Assembly (NCBI GenBank): GCA_025800125.1
Contig: JAOXSF010000095.1
Span: 24,937-88,936 of the forward strand
Reading direction: 5' to 3'
Origin: Marinobacterium sp.
GTDB taxonomy: Bacteria; Pseudomonadota; Gammaproteobacteria; Pseudomonadales; Balneatricaceae
DNA length: 64,000 nt
Made by a program: the position numbers and the translations under genes. The notes beneath the pieces are model-generated. The model was not told the origin of the DNA, did not search any database, and saw only the letters and a list, made by a program, of their open reading frames with translations. Each line of letters begins with the position of its first letter. The stretch's first letter is position 1. This document shows positions 44,501-53,845 of the stretch, in pieces.

Positions 44501-45109
44501 TCAGGCCTGCTGTGCCATATACCGCTCGACGGTATCAACAACAGCCTGGGTGTGTGGATCGACTTCCAGATTGATCGTCCAGCCCGGTGTTGCTTCGCCA
44601 AAAGTAGTCAGGGCCAGTGTTTCTGGAATCAGGTAAACATTGAAGCGGTTATCTGTCACGTCGCCAATGGTCAGACTGGCGCCGTTCAGTGCGACAAACC
44701 CCTTAGGCAGGATATACTTCATCCACTGAGGGCTGACTTCAAACCAGAGCACACAGTTATTATCTGAGCGCTCAATATCGACAATCTCTGCCTGGTCGTG
44801 AATATGGCCAGATAACAGATGGCCGCCTATTTCATCTCCGAAGCGGGCTGCGCGTTCAAAATTTACACGGTTGCCGGTTGTCAGCTGCCCCAGATTAGTG
44901 ACCCGCAGGGTCTCCACGATCAGATCAAACTGTACGTTGTTTCCTTCGAATGCGGTTACTGTCAGGCAGGTACCGTTCACGGCAATAGATGCACCTGTCT
45001 GCAGATTGTCTGTATGGCCCTCAGGCAATGTCAGTGTCAGGCGCATAAAGTCAGTCTGGTGATCAAGCGCGGAAACAATGGCTTGGCCTTGCACAATACC
45101 GGTAAACAT
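44501..45109 (-). CDS. ribE: Riboflavin synthase
   Basis: A 202-residue enzyme dismutating two lumazine molecules to riboflavin, acting as a homotrimer. Both half domains begin with the family signature: MFTGIVQGQA and the internal MKYILPKGFVALNGASLTI. The core TGASIAVNGTCLTVT, ERAARFGDEIGGHLLSGHIH and the C-terminal DPHTQAVVDTVERY agree closely with E. coli RibC/RibE. No FMN riboswitch is visible upstream, consistent with its being a solitary rib gene here. Confidence 0.95.
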   Translation of the reverse strand: MFTGIVQGQAIVSALDHQTDFMRLTLTLPEGHTDNLQTGASIAVNGTCLTVTAFEGNNVQFDLIVETLRVTNLGQLTTGNRVNFERAARFGDEIGGHLLSGHIHDQAEIVDIERSDNNCVLWFEVSPQWMKYILPKGFVALNGASLTIGDVTDNRFNVYLIPETLALTTFGEATPGWTINLEVDPHTQAVVDTVERYMAQQA

Positions 45110-45139
45110 AAGGTTGTCCTTTTACAGGCTTCAGTATGT

Positions 45140-45171
45140 CTGTACGCATCAAAATCTGTGCGCATCAAAAT
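45140..45171. repeat. 16-bp direct repeat upstream of ribE
   Basis: CTGTACGCATCAAAAT (45140-45155) and CTGTGCGCATCAAAAT (45156-45171) are adjacent and differ at one base. The rest of the 45110-45409 gap shows no gene. Confidence 0.8.
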
Positions 45172-45409
45172 GCTTTTACGAAAATATAAGCTGTTGCGCA
45201 TGTATTCTGTACAGGTACTGATAGTCTGCGTTAAGCGTGAAAGTAAAAAATGTTTAAAAGCAGGGAGCAGAGTACCTTATCTGCAGTCTCAGTTCAGTGG
45301 GTCTTACGTGTGAATGGATATGATGGCGCGGGCTTCAGGTTGTAATAGATCTGCACAGCTGTCTTGCACGTAAACAGGCAGCGTCCGGCACAGGATGGGA
45401 GGACATACG

Positions 45410-46297
45410 ATGCGAATATTGATAACCGGTGGTACAGGGTTTATAGGGCAGGCATTGATCACTCACCTGCTACCAGAACATGAAATCTGGTGTTATACAC
45501 GCAGTGCTGATCGTGTAAAAGCGCTGTTTGATGAGGAGGTTACAGCGGTAGAGCACTATGACCAGCTTGACGGTATTGCGATTGAAGCGGTAATCAATCT
45601 GGCTGGGGCTGGTATTGCTGATCGGCGCTGGTCAGAACAACGCAAAGCGCTGCTGCGTAGCAGTCGTATTGATACCACGGCTGAGCTGGTCGCATGGATT
45701 TCCCGCCAATCTGTGCCCCCCGAGGTGTTGATCAGTGGTTCTGCAATTGGGTATTACGGCGACCAGCCAACAGGTGAGCCGTTGACGGAAACGGCGGATG
45801 TTCATGCCGGGTTTACGCACCAGCTTTGCGCTGACTGGGAAGCACAGGCACTTGCAGCTGAGCAATATGGGGTACGGGTTTGCCTGATACGTACCGGTGT
45901 GGTGCTGGGGCAGGGTGGCGCGCTGGCACGAATGTTACCGCCTTTCCGGCTGGGACTGGGTGGTCCAATTGCATCGGGTGAACAATGGATGTCCTGGATT
46001 CATCTGCATGATCAGGTTGCTGCGATCAGCTGGTTGCTTGAACACCATCATCTGTCGGGGGCTTTTAACCTCACCGCACCTGAGGGGGTGAATAACCGTG
46101 AGTTCAGCCAGGTGCTGGCGCGGGTACTACATCGTCCGGCATTTTTTACCGTACCCGCTGTGATGATAAAGCTGATGCTGGGTGAAGGGGCAGAGTTGCT
46201 ATTAGGAGGACAGCGGGTTGTACCACAGTGTTTACAGCAAAGCGGTTTCCAATTCAGTTATCCTCGGTTGGAAGAGGCGCTGTCGAGTCTGGTGTGA
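45410..46297 (+). CDS. TIGR01777 family NAD(P)-binding epimerase-like protein (YfcH)
   Basis: A 295-residue Rossmann-fold protein of the extended SDR group. The N-terminal glycine motif is ILITGGTGFIGQALI; VINLAGAGIADRRWSEQRKALL and the segment ISGSAIGYYGDQPTGEPLTE match the TIGR01777/YfcH family. The substrate is unknown. The ATG at 45410 has GGAGG seven bases upstream; the longer frame to 45395 runs through that site. A strong terminator follows. The pattern is uneventful apart from its function being undefined. Confidence 0.92.
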   Translation: MRILITGGTGFIGQALITHLLPEHEIWCYTRSADRVKALFDEEVTAVEHYDQLDGIAIEAVINLAGAGIADRRWSEQRKALLRSSRIDTTAELVAWISRQSVPPEVLISGSAIGYYGDQPTGEPLTETADVHAGFTHQLCADWEAQALAAEQYGVRVCLIRTGVVLGQGGALARMLPPFRLGLGGPIASGEQWMSWIHLHDQVAAISWLLEHHHLSGAFNLTAPEGVNNREFSQVLARVLHRPAFFTVPAVMIKLMLGEGAELLLGGQRVVPQCLQQSGFQFSYPRLEEALSSLV

Positions 46298-46359
46298 AAG
46301 AGACTCTGCTGCCTGTTGCAGGCGTATGTTGTGTGCTGATTTATGTACAGTAGAGACAT

Positions 46360-46386
46360 GGCCGGGCAGTGCCCGGCCTTTGTGTT
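46360..46386 (+). terminator. Intrinsic terminator after yfcH
   Basis: GGCCGGGC-AGT-GCCCGGCC (46360-46378) is an 8-bp perfect stem followed by TTTGTGTT. Confidence 0.88.
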
Positions 46387-46391
46387 GTCAT

Positions 46392-47981
46392 TCAGCCGCG
46401 CTGGCGGATGGTACTGACTGTTTGCAGCAACATATCACCCTGCCAGTTGTCGCTACCCTCTTCAGCGTGTTGTTCAAGGTCTTCAACCAGCAGTGTAAGC
46501 GCTTCTTCATCTGCCAGATAAAGCATATCCTCCAGACTGTATGGTGGCTGGTCACGCCAGAATTCCTGAGCCCACAGCAGCAGAGCCTGACGTGCCAGAT
46601 AAGGGTCTGTTTGATGGCAGGCCATCGCCAGGGTCTCAAAAGCGCTGATTTCTGGTGCCGCCGCTGCTTCGCGTTCTGCCGCTTCCTGTGCAGATTTACG
46701 GCGTCGTAGTTGCAGCCCACCAAATGCTGCGCCTGCAAGCACAACAACACCTGCAAATGCCATATACAGCCAGCCGTTACTGCTTTCTGCATTGTTGTTA
46801 TCAGCGTTGTTTTCGGCTGTTGTATTGTCTGTACTGTTCGCACCAGACGCTGAAGCTGCTGCACTGGTGCTGGTGGTTGTAGCAGGTTGTGCTGTCAACT
46901 GTACACCGGCAAGGCTGGCGGTTGCACTGCGGTCTGTTACAGTGTTCCACCATGGCAGGCTGATGGCAGGCAGAGTGATTTCACCCCGTTCCAGTGGCGT
47001 AATCCGCACGGTTTCGGTACGTGTGCTGAGCAGCCCCTGCCCGCTCATCTGCTCGTTACGTTGAATATCAATAACATCAATACTAGCCAGCTCGTTGGTG
47101 AGTGGCATCAGTGCGGGGAGGTCATCAGCACGGATACCGGTCGCCGTCAGAGTCAGCGTGCGTTCTATCGACTCACCCACGGTCAGGGTGGTGTTACCGT
47201 CCCAGCTTTCGTTCAGCGTGACTTTACTGGCGGGCAGCCAGAAACCTCGGCTTTGTTGCGCAGCCGGAGGCAGAACATTGATGTTCAGAGCATCACTGCG
47301 AATGTCCCGCAGGCCGCCATCCTGCCCCGGCAGTGTCAGCACCTGTGCGGGAATGGTCAGGGGGCCGCTGTTATGCGGAAACAGCAGGAAACGACGTTCC
47401 ATCAGATTAACAATCTGGCCGCGTTGTACGCTCTGGCGCTGGCTGACGGGCCCGGCAGGTAGCAGTGTAACGCCTTTGAGTTCAGGCGCTTTCAGGGTTT
47501 CCGTGCCAGGTAATGCCAGACTGTCACTCAGTCGCAGTGTCAGTACCAGCTGACTCTTCTGGTACACCTCGGTACGGTCTGTGCTCAATTCCAGCATTGC
47601 CTGAGCATTGCCTGCATAGCCTCGATTGCGTTCCGGGCGGGTGACGATTACCTCCATTTCGGAAGTGCTTTCTGAGCCCAGCTGAATGGGTGGCAGGGTC
47701 AGGGTACCTGCTCTTTTCGGACGTAATAACACCTGCCAGCGGGCCGTTGTCTGGCGGCCATTGTCGCTGGTTTTACTGGTGATCGACATTTTTTTCGAGC
47801 CCAGAATCTGGAACTCTTTGTGCAGAGGTGACAGGTCTGGAGACAGTCCTCCTGCCTGGTCACTTTCCAGTGTCAGGCGGATGTTATTGCCCGCGGTGGT
47901 TGTATAGCGATCCAGATAGGCGTTAACAGTCGCCTGGGCTGGCACGGTGGCCAGTAACAGTGGTAACAGCAGCGTGCGCAT
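46392..47981 (-). CDS. BatD family protein
   Basis: A 530-residue envelope protein with a signal peptide (LLLPLLLATVPAQA, cleavage near 18), BatD-type beta-rich domains (residues about 20-380, with NNIRLTLESDQAGGLSPD and VTLNESWDGNTTLTVGESIERTLTL), a low-complexity Ser/Asn linker, one transmembrane helix (about residues 407-425, LYMAFAGVVVLAGAAFGGL) and a cytosolic tail. BatD normally sits with BatA, BatB and BatC/MoxR genes. None of these lies within reach: gdhB is divergent and yfcH convergent. It is therefore an orphan copy. I place the start at the ATG at 47981 (GGAA upstream), since a longer frame to 48131 adds non-family residues. Confidence 0.85.
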   Translation of the reverse strand: MRTLLLPLLLATVPAQATVNAYLDRYTTTAGNNIRLTLESDQAGGLSPDLSPLHKEFQILGSKKMSITSKTSDNGRQTTARWQVLLRPKRAGTLTLPPIQLGSESTSEMEVIVTRPERNRGYAGNAQAMLELSTDRTEVYQKSQLVLTLRLSDSLALPGTETLKAPELKGVTLLPAGPVSQRQSVQRGQIVNLMERRFLLFPHNSGPLTIPAQVLTLPGQDGGLRDIRSDALNINVLPPAAQQSRGFWLPASKVTLNESWDGNTTLTVGESIERTLTLTATGIRADDLPALMPLTNELASIDVIDIQRNEQMSGQGLLSTRTETVRITPLERGEITLPAISLPWWNTVTDRSATASLAGVQLTAQPATTTSTSAAASASGANSTDNTTAENNADNNNAESSNGWLYMAFAGVVVLAGAAFGGLQLRRRKSAQEAAEREAAAAPEISAFETLAMACHQTDPYLARQALLLWAQEFWRDQPPYSLEDMLYLADEEALTLLVEDLEQHAEEGSDNWQGDMLLQTVSTIRQRG

Positions 47982-48417
47982 TCGAGTTCCGTATGTCGGG
48001 CTGACAGGGCAGCCATTCCTGGGCTTGGGCCGGGAAGCTGAAAAACACAGGCACGTCATTACGCTGGCACTGTATGTTCTCAGATTCCCCAGGTTGTTTT
48101 GTATTATCAGCAAAGCAGCGGGGCAGTGCAATCAACCCGTTATGTCCAGATGATCTGTGTTCGTTATGGCCTATCTGTGCGATTGATGGATTATGTCATT
48201 AAAGCGTTACAGTCGATGTGTCTATACTGGGGCGACGTGTTCGCGCAGTGATCAGAACCAGCATGTTAAGTCAGATATTTAAGTCAGATATGCTTCTGGT
48301 TGAGCACGCTGGAATCGCTTCAGGGTCTCTGAGAGTAGCCGTCATGCCTGTCTGGTGGCAGGGTGTATTTGCCGGTTGTGGGGGCGTCTGGATAACTAAT
48401 ACCAGGGAGAACAGTAT
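47982..48417. other. Divergent control region between batD and gdhB
   Basis: About 435 nt holding no recognised gene. It includes a 13-bp direct repeat TTAAGTCAGATAT (48266-48278 and 48279-48291). A sigma-54 type pair was looked for near 48357 (TGGCAGGGTGTATTTGC) and rejected because GG to GC spacing is too long. Confidence 0.6.
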
Positions 48418-51400
48418 ATGCAGCCACAACGACTCGCCAGTAAAGATGACCTCCTGCAGCAGCTCTTTGAAGAGATAGATCAGCGCCTGCCAGAACCACG
48501 CAGTACTGAACTTGTCGAGTTTGCAGGCCATTGCCTCAGTGCCACCTCTGTTTCCGATCTCATGGCCTGGCGGCTGGAGGACCTGTATGGATCGCTGTTA
48601 GCGTTCTGGCAGTTTATTCAGGTACGTCAACCCGATGAGAGCCGGATCCGAGTATTCAACCCGGATCATGAACGCCATGGCTGGCAGTCAACCCATACCG
48701 TTATTGAAGTGCTGTGTACTGATATGCCTTTTATTGTTGATTCACTGCGTATGGAGTTGAATCGACGTAATCTGACGATCCATGCCATCCACAATACTGT
48801 ATTGACCATACGTCGTGATGCGCAGGGGCAGCTTCTGCATATGCAGGCAGATGAAAGTGACGAAACTGATGCCGTTAATGAGTGCCTGGTGTCAGTGGAG
48901 GTGGATCGCCATACCGATGCCGAGCAGTTAGCGGAGTTGCAAAGCAGCCTCTACCGGGTGTTAGATGAGGTGGGTGCGGTTGTGGTGGATTTTTCGGCAA
49001 TGCTGGCGTGTTGCCAGTCGCTGTCAGACAGTTTTTCAGGCCAGATTCCGGGATTAGAAGCGGATGAAGTGGCAGAAACGCGGGCCTTCCTTGATTGGCT
49101 GTGTCAGCATTTTACTTTCCTTGGTTATGATGAATATCGCTATCAGAGGGAGAGCGGAGGGGCTGAGCTGATCGCTGTTGAAGGTCAGCAGCTGGGGTTA
49201 CTGCGTTATCAGGGTGAACATACCCATACCGAGACTGCGGGTGAGTCAGTCCGTTGCGCTGATCGCTTTGCTCAGACGGCTGACATTCTTGATTTCTATA
49301 AATCTTGCAGCAAGGCACAGGTGCATCGTCCAGCCTATCCTGATTACATCAGCATCAAGCGCTATAACGACGCTGGTGAGCTGGTGGGAGAAAGCCGTTT
49401 TCTGGGGCTGTTTACATCGGGTGTGTATATTCAGAGTTCATGGTCGATTCCGGTGGTGCGGCGTCGACTGGATCAGATCATGGTGCGTTCAGGCCTGCAT
49501 CGACTGAGCCATGACTGGAAAGAGCTGGTACAGATTCTGGAAACCTGTCCCCGTGATGAACTGTTTCAGAGCCCGGTTGATACGTTGTTTGAGACGGTTA
49601 TGGGTATCATGCATATTCATGAACGTCGTCAGATTCGTCTGTTTGTGCGGCATGACCCGGATAGCCAGCTGTTCAGCTGCCTGGTTTATGCCCCCCGTGA
49701 TGTCTATAGCACGGCATTTCGTCAACAGGTGCAGGCTACGCTCTGTCGGGAGCTTGACTGTGATCAGGTTGAATTTACCACCTACTTCTCTGAATCGATT
49801 CTGGCGCGCACTCAGTATATTTTGCGCAACGGTCAGGGAGCCTTACGCGAAAGTATAGATGCCCAGGCACTGGAGCAACAGCTAAGGCGCGCTGTGCGTC
49901 GCTGGGAAGATGATCTGGCCGATGCGTTGAATGAGCGGCTGGGTGAAGAGAGTGGTTCCCGGCTGCGTAACCGCTATGCTAATGCTTTCTCTGAGGGGTA
50001 TCGTGCTGACTTCAATGCACGTACCGCTGTGGTTGATCTGCAATACATGGAGCAACTCAGCGAACAGAATCCGATTCAGCTCAGCTTCTATACCGCACTG
50101 GAACGTCCTGCTGAGCAACTGAATCTCAAACTTTTTCACCTGGAAAGCTCGTTACCGCTCTCTGATGTCCTGCCCGTACTGGAAAACCTGGGCCTGAGAG
50201 TGATTGATGAACGGCCGTACGCGATTCGCACAGCTGAGCGCACCTGCTGGATTCATGATTTTAACTTGCGTTACACCGGTGTGCAGGCGCTAGAGTTTGA
50301 CAGTGTGCGCGAAGTGTTTGAAGCCGCTTTTCTCGCCATCTGGCAGGGGCAGGCTTGTAATGATGACTTTAACCGGCTGGTGCTGGCGGCGAGGATTAAC
50401 TGGCGAGAGGTCGCCATGTTGCGTGGCTATGCCAGTTATATGAAGCAGATTCGATTCCCGGTCAGCGAACAGGCACTGAGTGCAACGTTGCTCCACCAGG
50501 CTGAACTGGCTCGAACACTGGTTGCACTGTTCCATGCCCGCTTTGATCCACAGACTGATAAACAGCATCGTGATGAGCGACAAGCTGCCCAGGAGCAGCA
50601 GCTGTTGGGGCAACTGGACGGAGTTCACAGCCTGACGGAAGACCGTGCATTACGACAGTATCAGGCGCTGATAAAAGCGACCCTGCGGACAAATTTTTAT
50701 CAGCAGCAGCACGATAATCAGAAGCAGCGCGGTGATCAGCAGCATGAGCAGAGCTATACGCGCTATAAGGACTCGCGCTATAAGGACTATATTGCGTTCA
50801 AGCTGGCACCGGATCAGATCCCCCATATGCCATTGCCACGGCCTCGTTTCGAGATTTTTGTCAGCTCGCCACAGGTTGAAGGTGTGCACCTGCGCGGTGG
50901 GAAAGTTGCCCGTGGTGGTTTGCGTTGGTCTGATCGCGATGAAGATTTCCGCACTGAAGTATTAGGGCTGGTTAAAGCGCAGCAGGTAAAAAATGCGGTA
51001 ATTGTACCTGTTGGTGCTAAAGGTGGTTTTGTAGCTCGCCAGCTGAATGACCATATGAGTCGTGATGCCTGGTTGGCGGAAGGTATTGCCTGTTATCGCA
51101 CGTTTATCAGTGCGTTGCTGGATGTGACAGATAATCTGGGTGAGAGCGGCGTGGTACCACCGGTCAATGTGGTATGCCATGACGGCGATGACCCGTATCT
51201 GGTGGTTGCGGCAGATAAGGGGACAGCTACGTTCTCGGATATTGCCAACGACATTGCTCAGGACTACGGTTTCTGGCTGGGTGATGCCTTTGCCTCTGGT
51301 GGTAGTAATGGCTATGACCATAAGAAAATGGGCATTACGGCGCGTGGTGCCTGGGTGTCAGTTGAGCGCCATTTCCGAGAAATGGGGCTGAATACCGCAA

Positions 51401-53391
51401 CCGATCCATTCACGGTTGCAGGTATTGGTGATATGTCTGGCGATGTTTTTGGTAATGGCATGCTGCTATCTGATCAGATCAGACTGGTTGCTGCATTTAA
51501 CCATCTGCATATCTTCATTGATCCATCACCAGACCCCGCTGTCAGTTACGCAGAACGCAAGCGTCTGTTTGAGCTGCCACGTTCCAGCTGGGCTGATTAT
51601 GATGCCAGCCTGATCTCAGCCGGTGGTGGTGTATTTAACCGTAGTGCCAAATCAATCAGGCTGACAGATCAGATGCGACAATTGACAGGCCTACAAGTAG
51701 CAGAAGTTACGCCAACCGAGCTTATTTCTGCGCTGTTGACCGCATCGGTTGATCTGCTCTGGAATGGCGGTATAGGTACTTACGTTAAAGCTAGTGATGA
51801 AAGTCATAGTGATGCAGGTGATAAAGCGAATGATGTGCTACGGGTTGATGCGCGTGACCTGCGGGCCCGCGTTGTCGGTGAAGGGGGGAATCTGGGGCTG
51901 ACTCAGCGCGCTCGTATGGAGTTTGCTGCGGCTGGTGGCCGTATGAATACCGACTTCATTGATAATGCCGGTGGTGTTGATTGTTCTGATCACGAAGTCA
52001 ACATCAAGATTCTGCTGGGTCAGTTGGTGGATAACGGTGATATGACTGACAAGCAGCGTAATCAGTTACTGGAGGATATGACGCCTGCTGTAGCTGATCT
52101 GGTGCTGGAAAATAATTACCGTCAGGTGCAATCACTGAGTCTGGATGAACGTCGGGGTGTACTGGAACTCCCAGAGCATCGTCGGTTTATCAACCATCTG
52201 GAAGAAACCGGACGGCTTGACAGGCTGCTGGAGTACCTCCCTGATGATGAACAATTGCAACAGCGCCAGCAGGAAGAACGTGGCCTGACACGGCCGGAAT
52301 TGTCGGTGCTGATCTCTTACAGCAAGGCTGAATTGAAAGAAGCGCTAGCGGAATCATCCGTGCCTGATGACAACTGGCTGCGCCGAGAGCTGGCAACAGC
52401 GTTTCCAGCGCGCCTGTCCCGTCAGTTTGGCGAGCAGATGGAGCAGCACCGTCTGCGTCGAGAGATTGTTGCCACTCAGATTGCCAACCACATGGTTAAC
52501 TTTATGGGTATTAATGCAGCCTCACGGCTGCAGGCTGCAACCGGTGCGGAGCCTGCGGTAATTGCGGGCGCGTTTGTCATTGCCCGTGATGTTTTTGATA
52601 TAGGTGCGTTGTGGCGGCAGATTGAAGGATTGGATTACCAGATAGAGGCGAGTGTGCAGCTGGAGATGATGTATGAGTTACAGCATCTGATGCGGCGAGC
52701 AACACGCTGGTTTATTCGTAACCGACCCGCAGATGGTGATACCTGTGCGTTGGTAGCTCAATACCGTAATCAACTGGTTGCAGTGGAATCTTCCTTTGGT
52801 GAATTGCTGTCTGGTGAACCTGCGGCACAGTGGCGGCAGAGCTGTGAGCACTACCAGCAAGCTGGTGCGCCTGTTGCGTTAGCGCAACGGGTCGCTGGTG
52901 CACACAGTATTTATCAGTTGCTTGGGGTTATTGACGTTTGCCGTGATAGCCATTGGAGTGTGGATGCGGTGGCCCGCTGCTGTTTCCGGCTGGGGGAAGC
53001 GCTGGACCTTGCCTGGTTGTCCCGTCAGTTAGGAGAGCTGGAAGTTGATAATTACTGGCAGGCACTGGCGCGTGAGGCCTTCCGTGACGATCTGGAGTGG
53101 CAGCAACAGGTTCTGACAGCCCATATGCTGCGTTTCAGTGAGGGTGCCGGGGCTGACTTTCCCGTAACAGAGCGTTGGCTGGAACAGGCTCAGCCGCTAA
53201 TTTCTCGCTGGCGCAAGATGCTGGATGAATTGCAACATGCAGAACGTCAGGAATATGCCATGTATACTGTTGCGGTTCGTGAACTGTTTGACCTGGCGAA
53301 CGCCTGCCAGTGGTTGACGGTGTTACCTGCTGAGACTGTACTCGCTGAGACTGTACCAGAGGGGGCTGATGCTGTAACTGAGCAGGCATAG
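48418..53391 (+). CDS. gdhB: NAD-specific glutamate dehydrogenase, 180-kDa type
   Basis: A 1657-residue cytosolic enzyme converting glutamate to 2-oxoglutarate and ammonia with NAD. A long N-terminal regulatory half (ACT-like regions; VLCTDMPFIVDSLRMELNRR near residue 105) precedes the dehydrogenase core, which begins around RGGKVARGGLRWSDRDEDFRTEVLGL and continues through VKNAVIVPVGAKGGF and GDMSGDVFGNGMLLS. Length and domain order fit the large GDH family. GGGAG nine bases before the ATG supports the start. A low-complexity His/Gln-rich insert (residues about 763-792, including RYKDSRYKDY) interrupts the helical region before the core. Confidence 0.95.
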   Translation: MQPQRLASKDDLLQQLFEEIDQRLPEPRSTELVEFAGHCLSATSVSDLMAWRLEDLYGSLLAFWQFIQVRQPDESRIRVFNPDHERHGWQSTHTVIEVLCTDMPFIVDSLRMELNRRNLTIHAIHNTVLTIRRDAQGQLLHMQADESDETDAVNECLVSVEVDRHTDAEQLAELQSSLYRVLDEVGAVVVDFSAMLACCQSLSDSFSGQIPGLEADEVAETRAFLDWLCQHFTFLGYDEYRYQRESGGAELIAVEGQQLGLLRYQGEHTHTETAGESVRCADRFAQTADILDFYKSCSKAQVHRPAYPDYISIKRYNDAGELVGESRFLGLFTSGVYIQSSWSIPVVRRRLDQIMVRSGLHRLSHDWKELVQILETCPRDELFQSPVDTLFETVMGIMHIHERRQIRLFVRHDPDSQLFSCLVYAPRDVYSTAFRQQVQATLCRELDCDQVEFTTYFSESILARTQYILRNGQGALRESIDAQALEQQLRRAVRRWEDDLADALNERLGEESGSRLRNRYANAFSEGYRADFNARTAVVDLQYMEQLSEQNPIQLSFYTALERPAEQLNLKLFHLESSLPLSDVLPVLENLGLRVIDERPYAIRTAERTCWIHDFNLRYTGVQALEFDSVREVFEAAFLAIWQGQACNDDFNRLVLAARINWREVAMLRGYASYMKQIRFPVSEQALSATLLHQAELARTLVALFHARFDPQTDKQHRDERQAAQEQQLLGQLDGVHSLTEDRALRQYQALIKATLRTNFYQQQHDNQKQRGDQQHEQSYTRYKDSRYKDYIAFKLAPDQIPHMPLPRPRFEIFVSSPQVEGVHLRGGKVARGGLRWSDRDEDFRTEVLGLVKAQQVKNAVIVPVGAKGGFVARQLNDHMSRDAWLAEGIACYRTFISALLDVTDNLGESGVVPPVNVVCHDGDDPYLVVAADKGTATFSDIANDIAQDYGFWLGDAFASGGSNGYDHKKMGITARGAWVSVERHFREMGLNTATDPFTVAGIGDMSGDVFGNGMLLSDQIRLVAAFNHLHIFIDPSPDPAVSYAERKRLFELPRSSWADYDASLISAGGGVFNRSAKSIRLTDQMRQLTGLQVAEVTPTELISALLTASVDLLWNGGIGTYVKASDESHSDAGDKANDVLRVDARDLRARVVGEGGNLGLTQRARMEFAAAGGRMNTDFIDNAGGVDCSDHEVNIKILLGQLVDNGDMTDKQRNQLLEDMTPAVADLVLENNYRQVQSLSLDERRGVLELPEHRRFINHLEETGRLDRLLEYLPDDEQLQQRQQEERGLTRPELSVLISYSKAELKEALAESSVPDDNWLRRELATAFPARLSRQFGEQMEQHRLRREIVATQIANHMVNFMGINAASRLQAATGAEPAVIAGAFVIARDVFDIGALWRQIEGLDYQIEASVQLEMMYELQHLMRRATRWFIRNRPADGDTCALVAQYRNQLVAVESSFGELLSGEPAAQWRQSCEHYQQAGAPVALAQRVAGAHSIYQLLGVIDVCRDSHWSVDAVARCCFRLGEALDLAWLSRQLGELEVDNYWQALAREAFRDDLEWQQQVLTAHMLRFSEGAGADFPVTERWLEQAQPLISRWRKMLDELQHAERQEYAMYTVAVRELFDLANACQWLTVLPAETVLAETVPEGADAVTEQA
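50761..50790. repeat. 15-bp in-frame duplication in gdhB
   Basis: CGCTATAAGGACT occurs at 50761 and 50776, a 15-bp period that repeats the residues RYKDS once. It lies next to the low-complexity Gln/His stretch of the same gene. A similar 15-bp duplication, GCTGAGACTGTA at 53329 and 53344, sits in the last codons. Confidence 0.8.
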
Positions 53392-53402
53392 GTGCCAGAG
53401 CA

Positions 53403-53436
53403 GGGCTATTCGTGGCTTTTCTGGCGCGGATAGCCC
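53403..53436. other. Inverted repeat downstream of gdhB
   Basis: GGGCTAT (53403-53409) and ATAGCCC (53430-53436) form a 7-bp stem just past the gdhB stop and before the DUF2835 gene. The absence of a T-run argues against a full terminator. Confidence 0.4.
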
Positions 53437-53454
53437 GGTTATATGTGGAAGCTT

Positions 53455-53679
53455 ATGCGTTATATCGTCGTTGATCTTAATATCAGTAAAAAGCAGTACC
53501 TGCTGCACTATAAAGGCTACATTGACAATGTTCAGGCCTATTCGCTGGATGGTCGCAAGGTGCGTTTTCCTGCAAAAATTTTGCAGCCGATGCTATTACA
53601 TGATGGCATTGTCGGCCGTTTCCGTATTGCTTTTGATAACCAGGGGCGTTTTCAGAGTATTGAGCGGGTTCAGCGATAA
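53455..53679 (+). CDS. DUF2835 family small protein
   Basis: A 74-residue protein: MRYIVVDLNISKKQYLLHY, SLDGRKVRFPAKILQPM, HDGIVGRFRIAFDNQGRFQSIERV. The whole sequence matches the DUF2835 family, which is small and widespread in gammaproteobacteria and of unknown function. The ATG at 53455 fits the family N-terminus; an upstream ATG at 53443 adds only four residues. It lies 64 nt after gdhB on the same strand, possibly co-transcribed. Confidence 0.9.
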   Translation: MRYIVVDLNISKKQYLLHYKGYIDNVQAYSLDGRKVRFPAKILQPMLLHDGIVGRFRIAFDNQGRFQSIERVQR

Positions 53680-53743
53680 CAGCTTTGCTGTTCTGCTTTC
53701 GTGTTGGGCCTATGTAAATCCCCACGCTGGTGGTTATTTACGC

Positions 53744-53749
53744 TATAAT
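53744..53749 (+). promoter_or_regulatory. Consensus -10 element upstream of pyrD
   Basis: TATAAT at 53744-53749 in the 166-nt gap before pyrD, followed by CCCGCGC. No good -35 TTGACA lies 16-18 bp upstream. A pyrimidine-rich start region is reminiscent of enteric pyrC/pyrD start-site switching, but I cannot show the needed hairpin, so regulation is left open. Confidence 0.5.
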
Positions 53750-53845
53750 CCCGCGCAAATTTTTTCAGCTGTTCTTTTGCAGGCTACTTTTACGTATTGA
53801 TATGCACTCACTGCATTTGAACTGCTTCCATACAGGTACTTCATC

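Noticed and set aside
45110..45409. FMN riboswitch upstream of ribE
   Set aside because: I looked for the conserved RFN stems and did not see them; the region holds only a 16-bp direct repeat.
48355..48380. Possible sigma-54 promoter before gdhB
   Set aside because: GG to GC spacing is too long by two bases.
53744..53800. Pyrimidine-sensitive start-site switching at pyrD
   Set aside because: The -10 and C-rich start recall enteric pyrC/pyrD, but no hairpin covering the ribosome binding site could be drawn.
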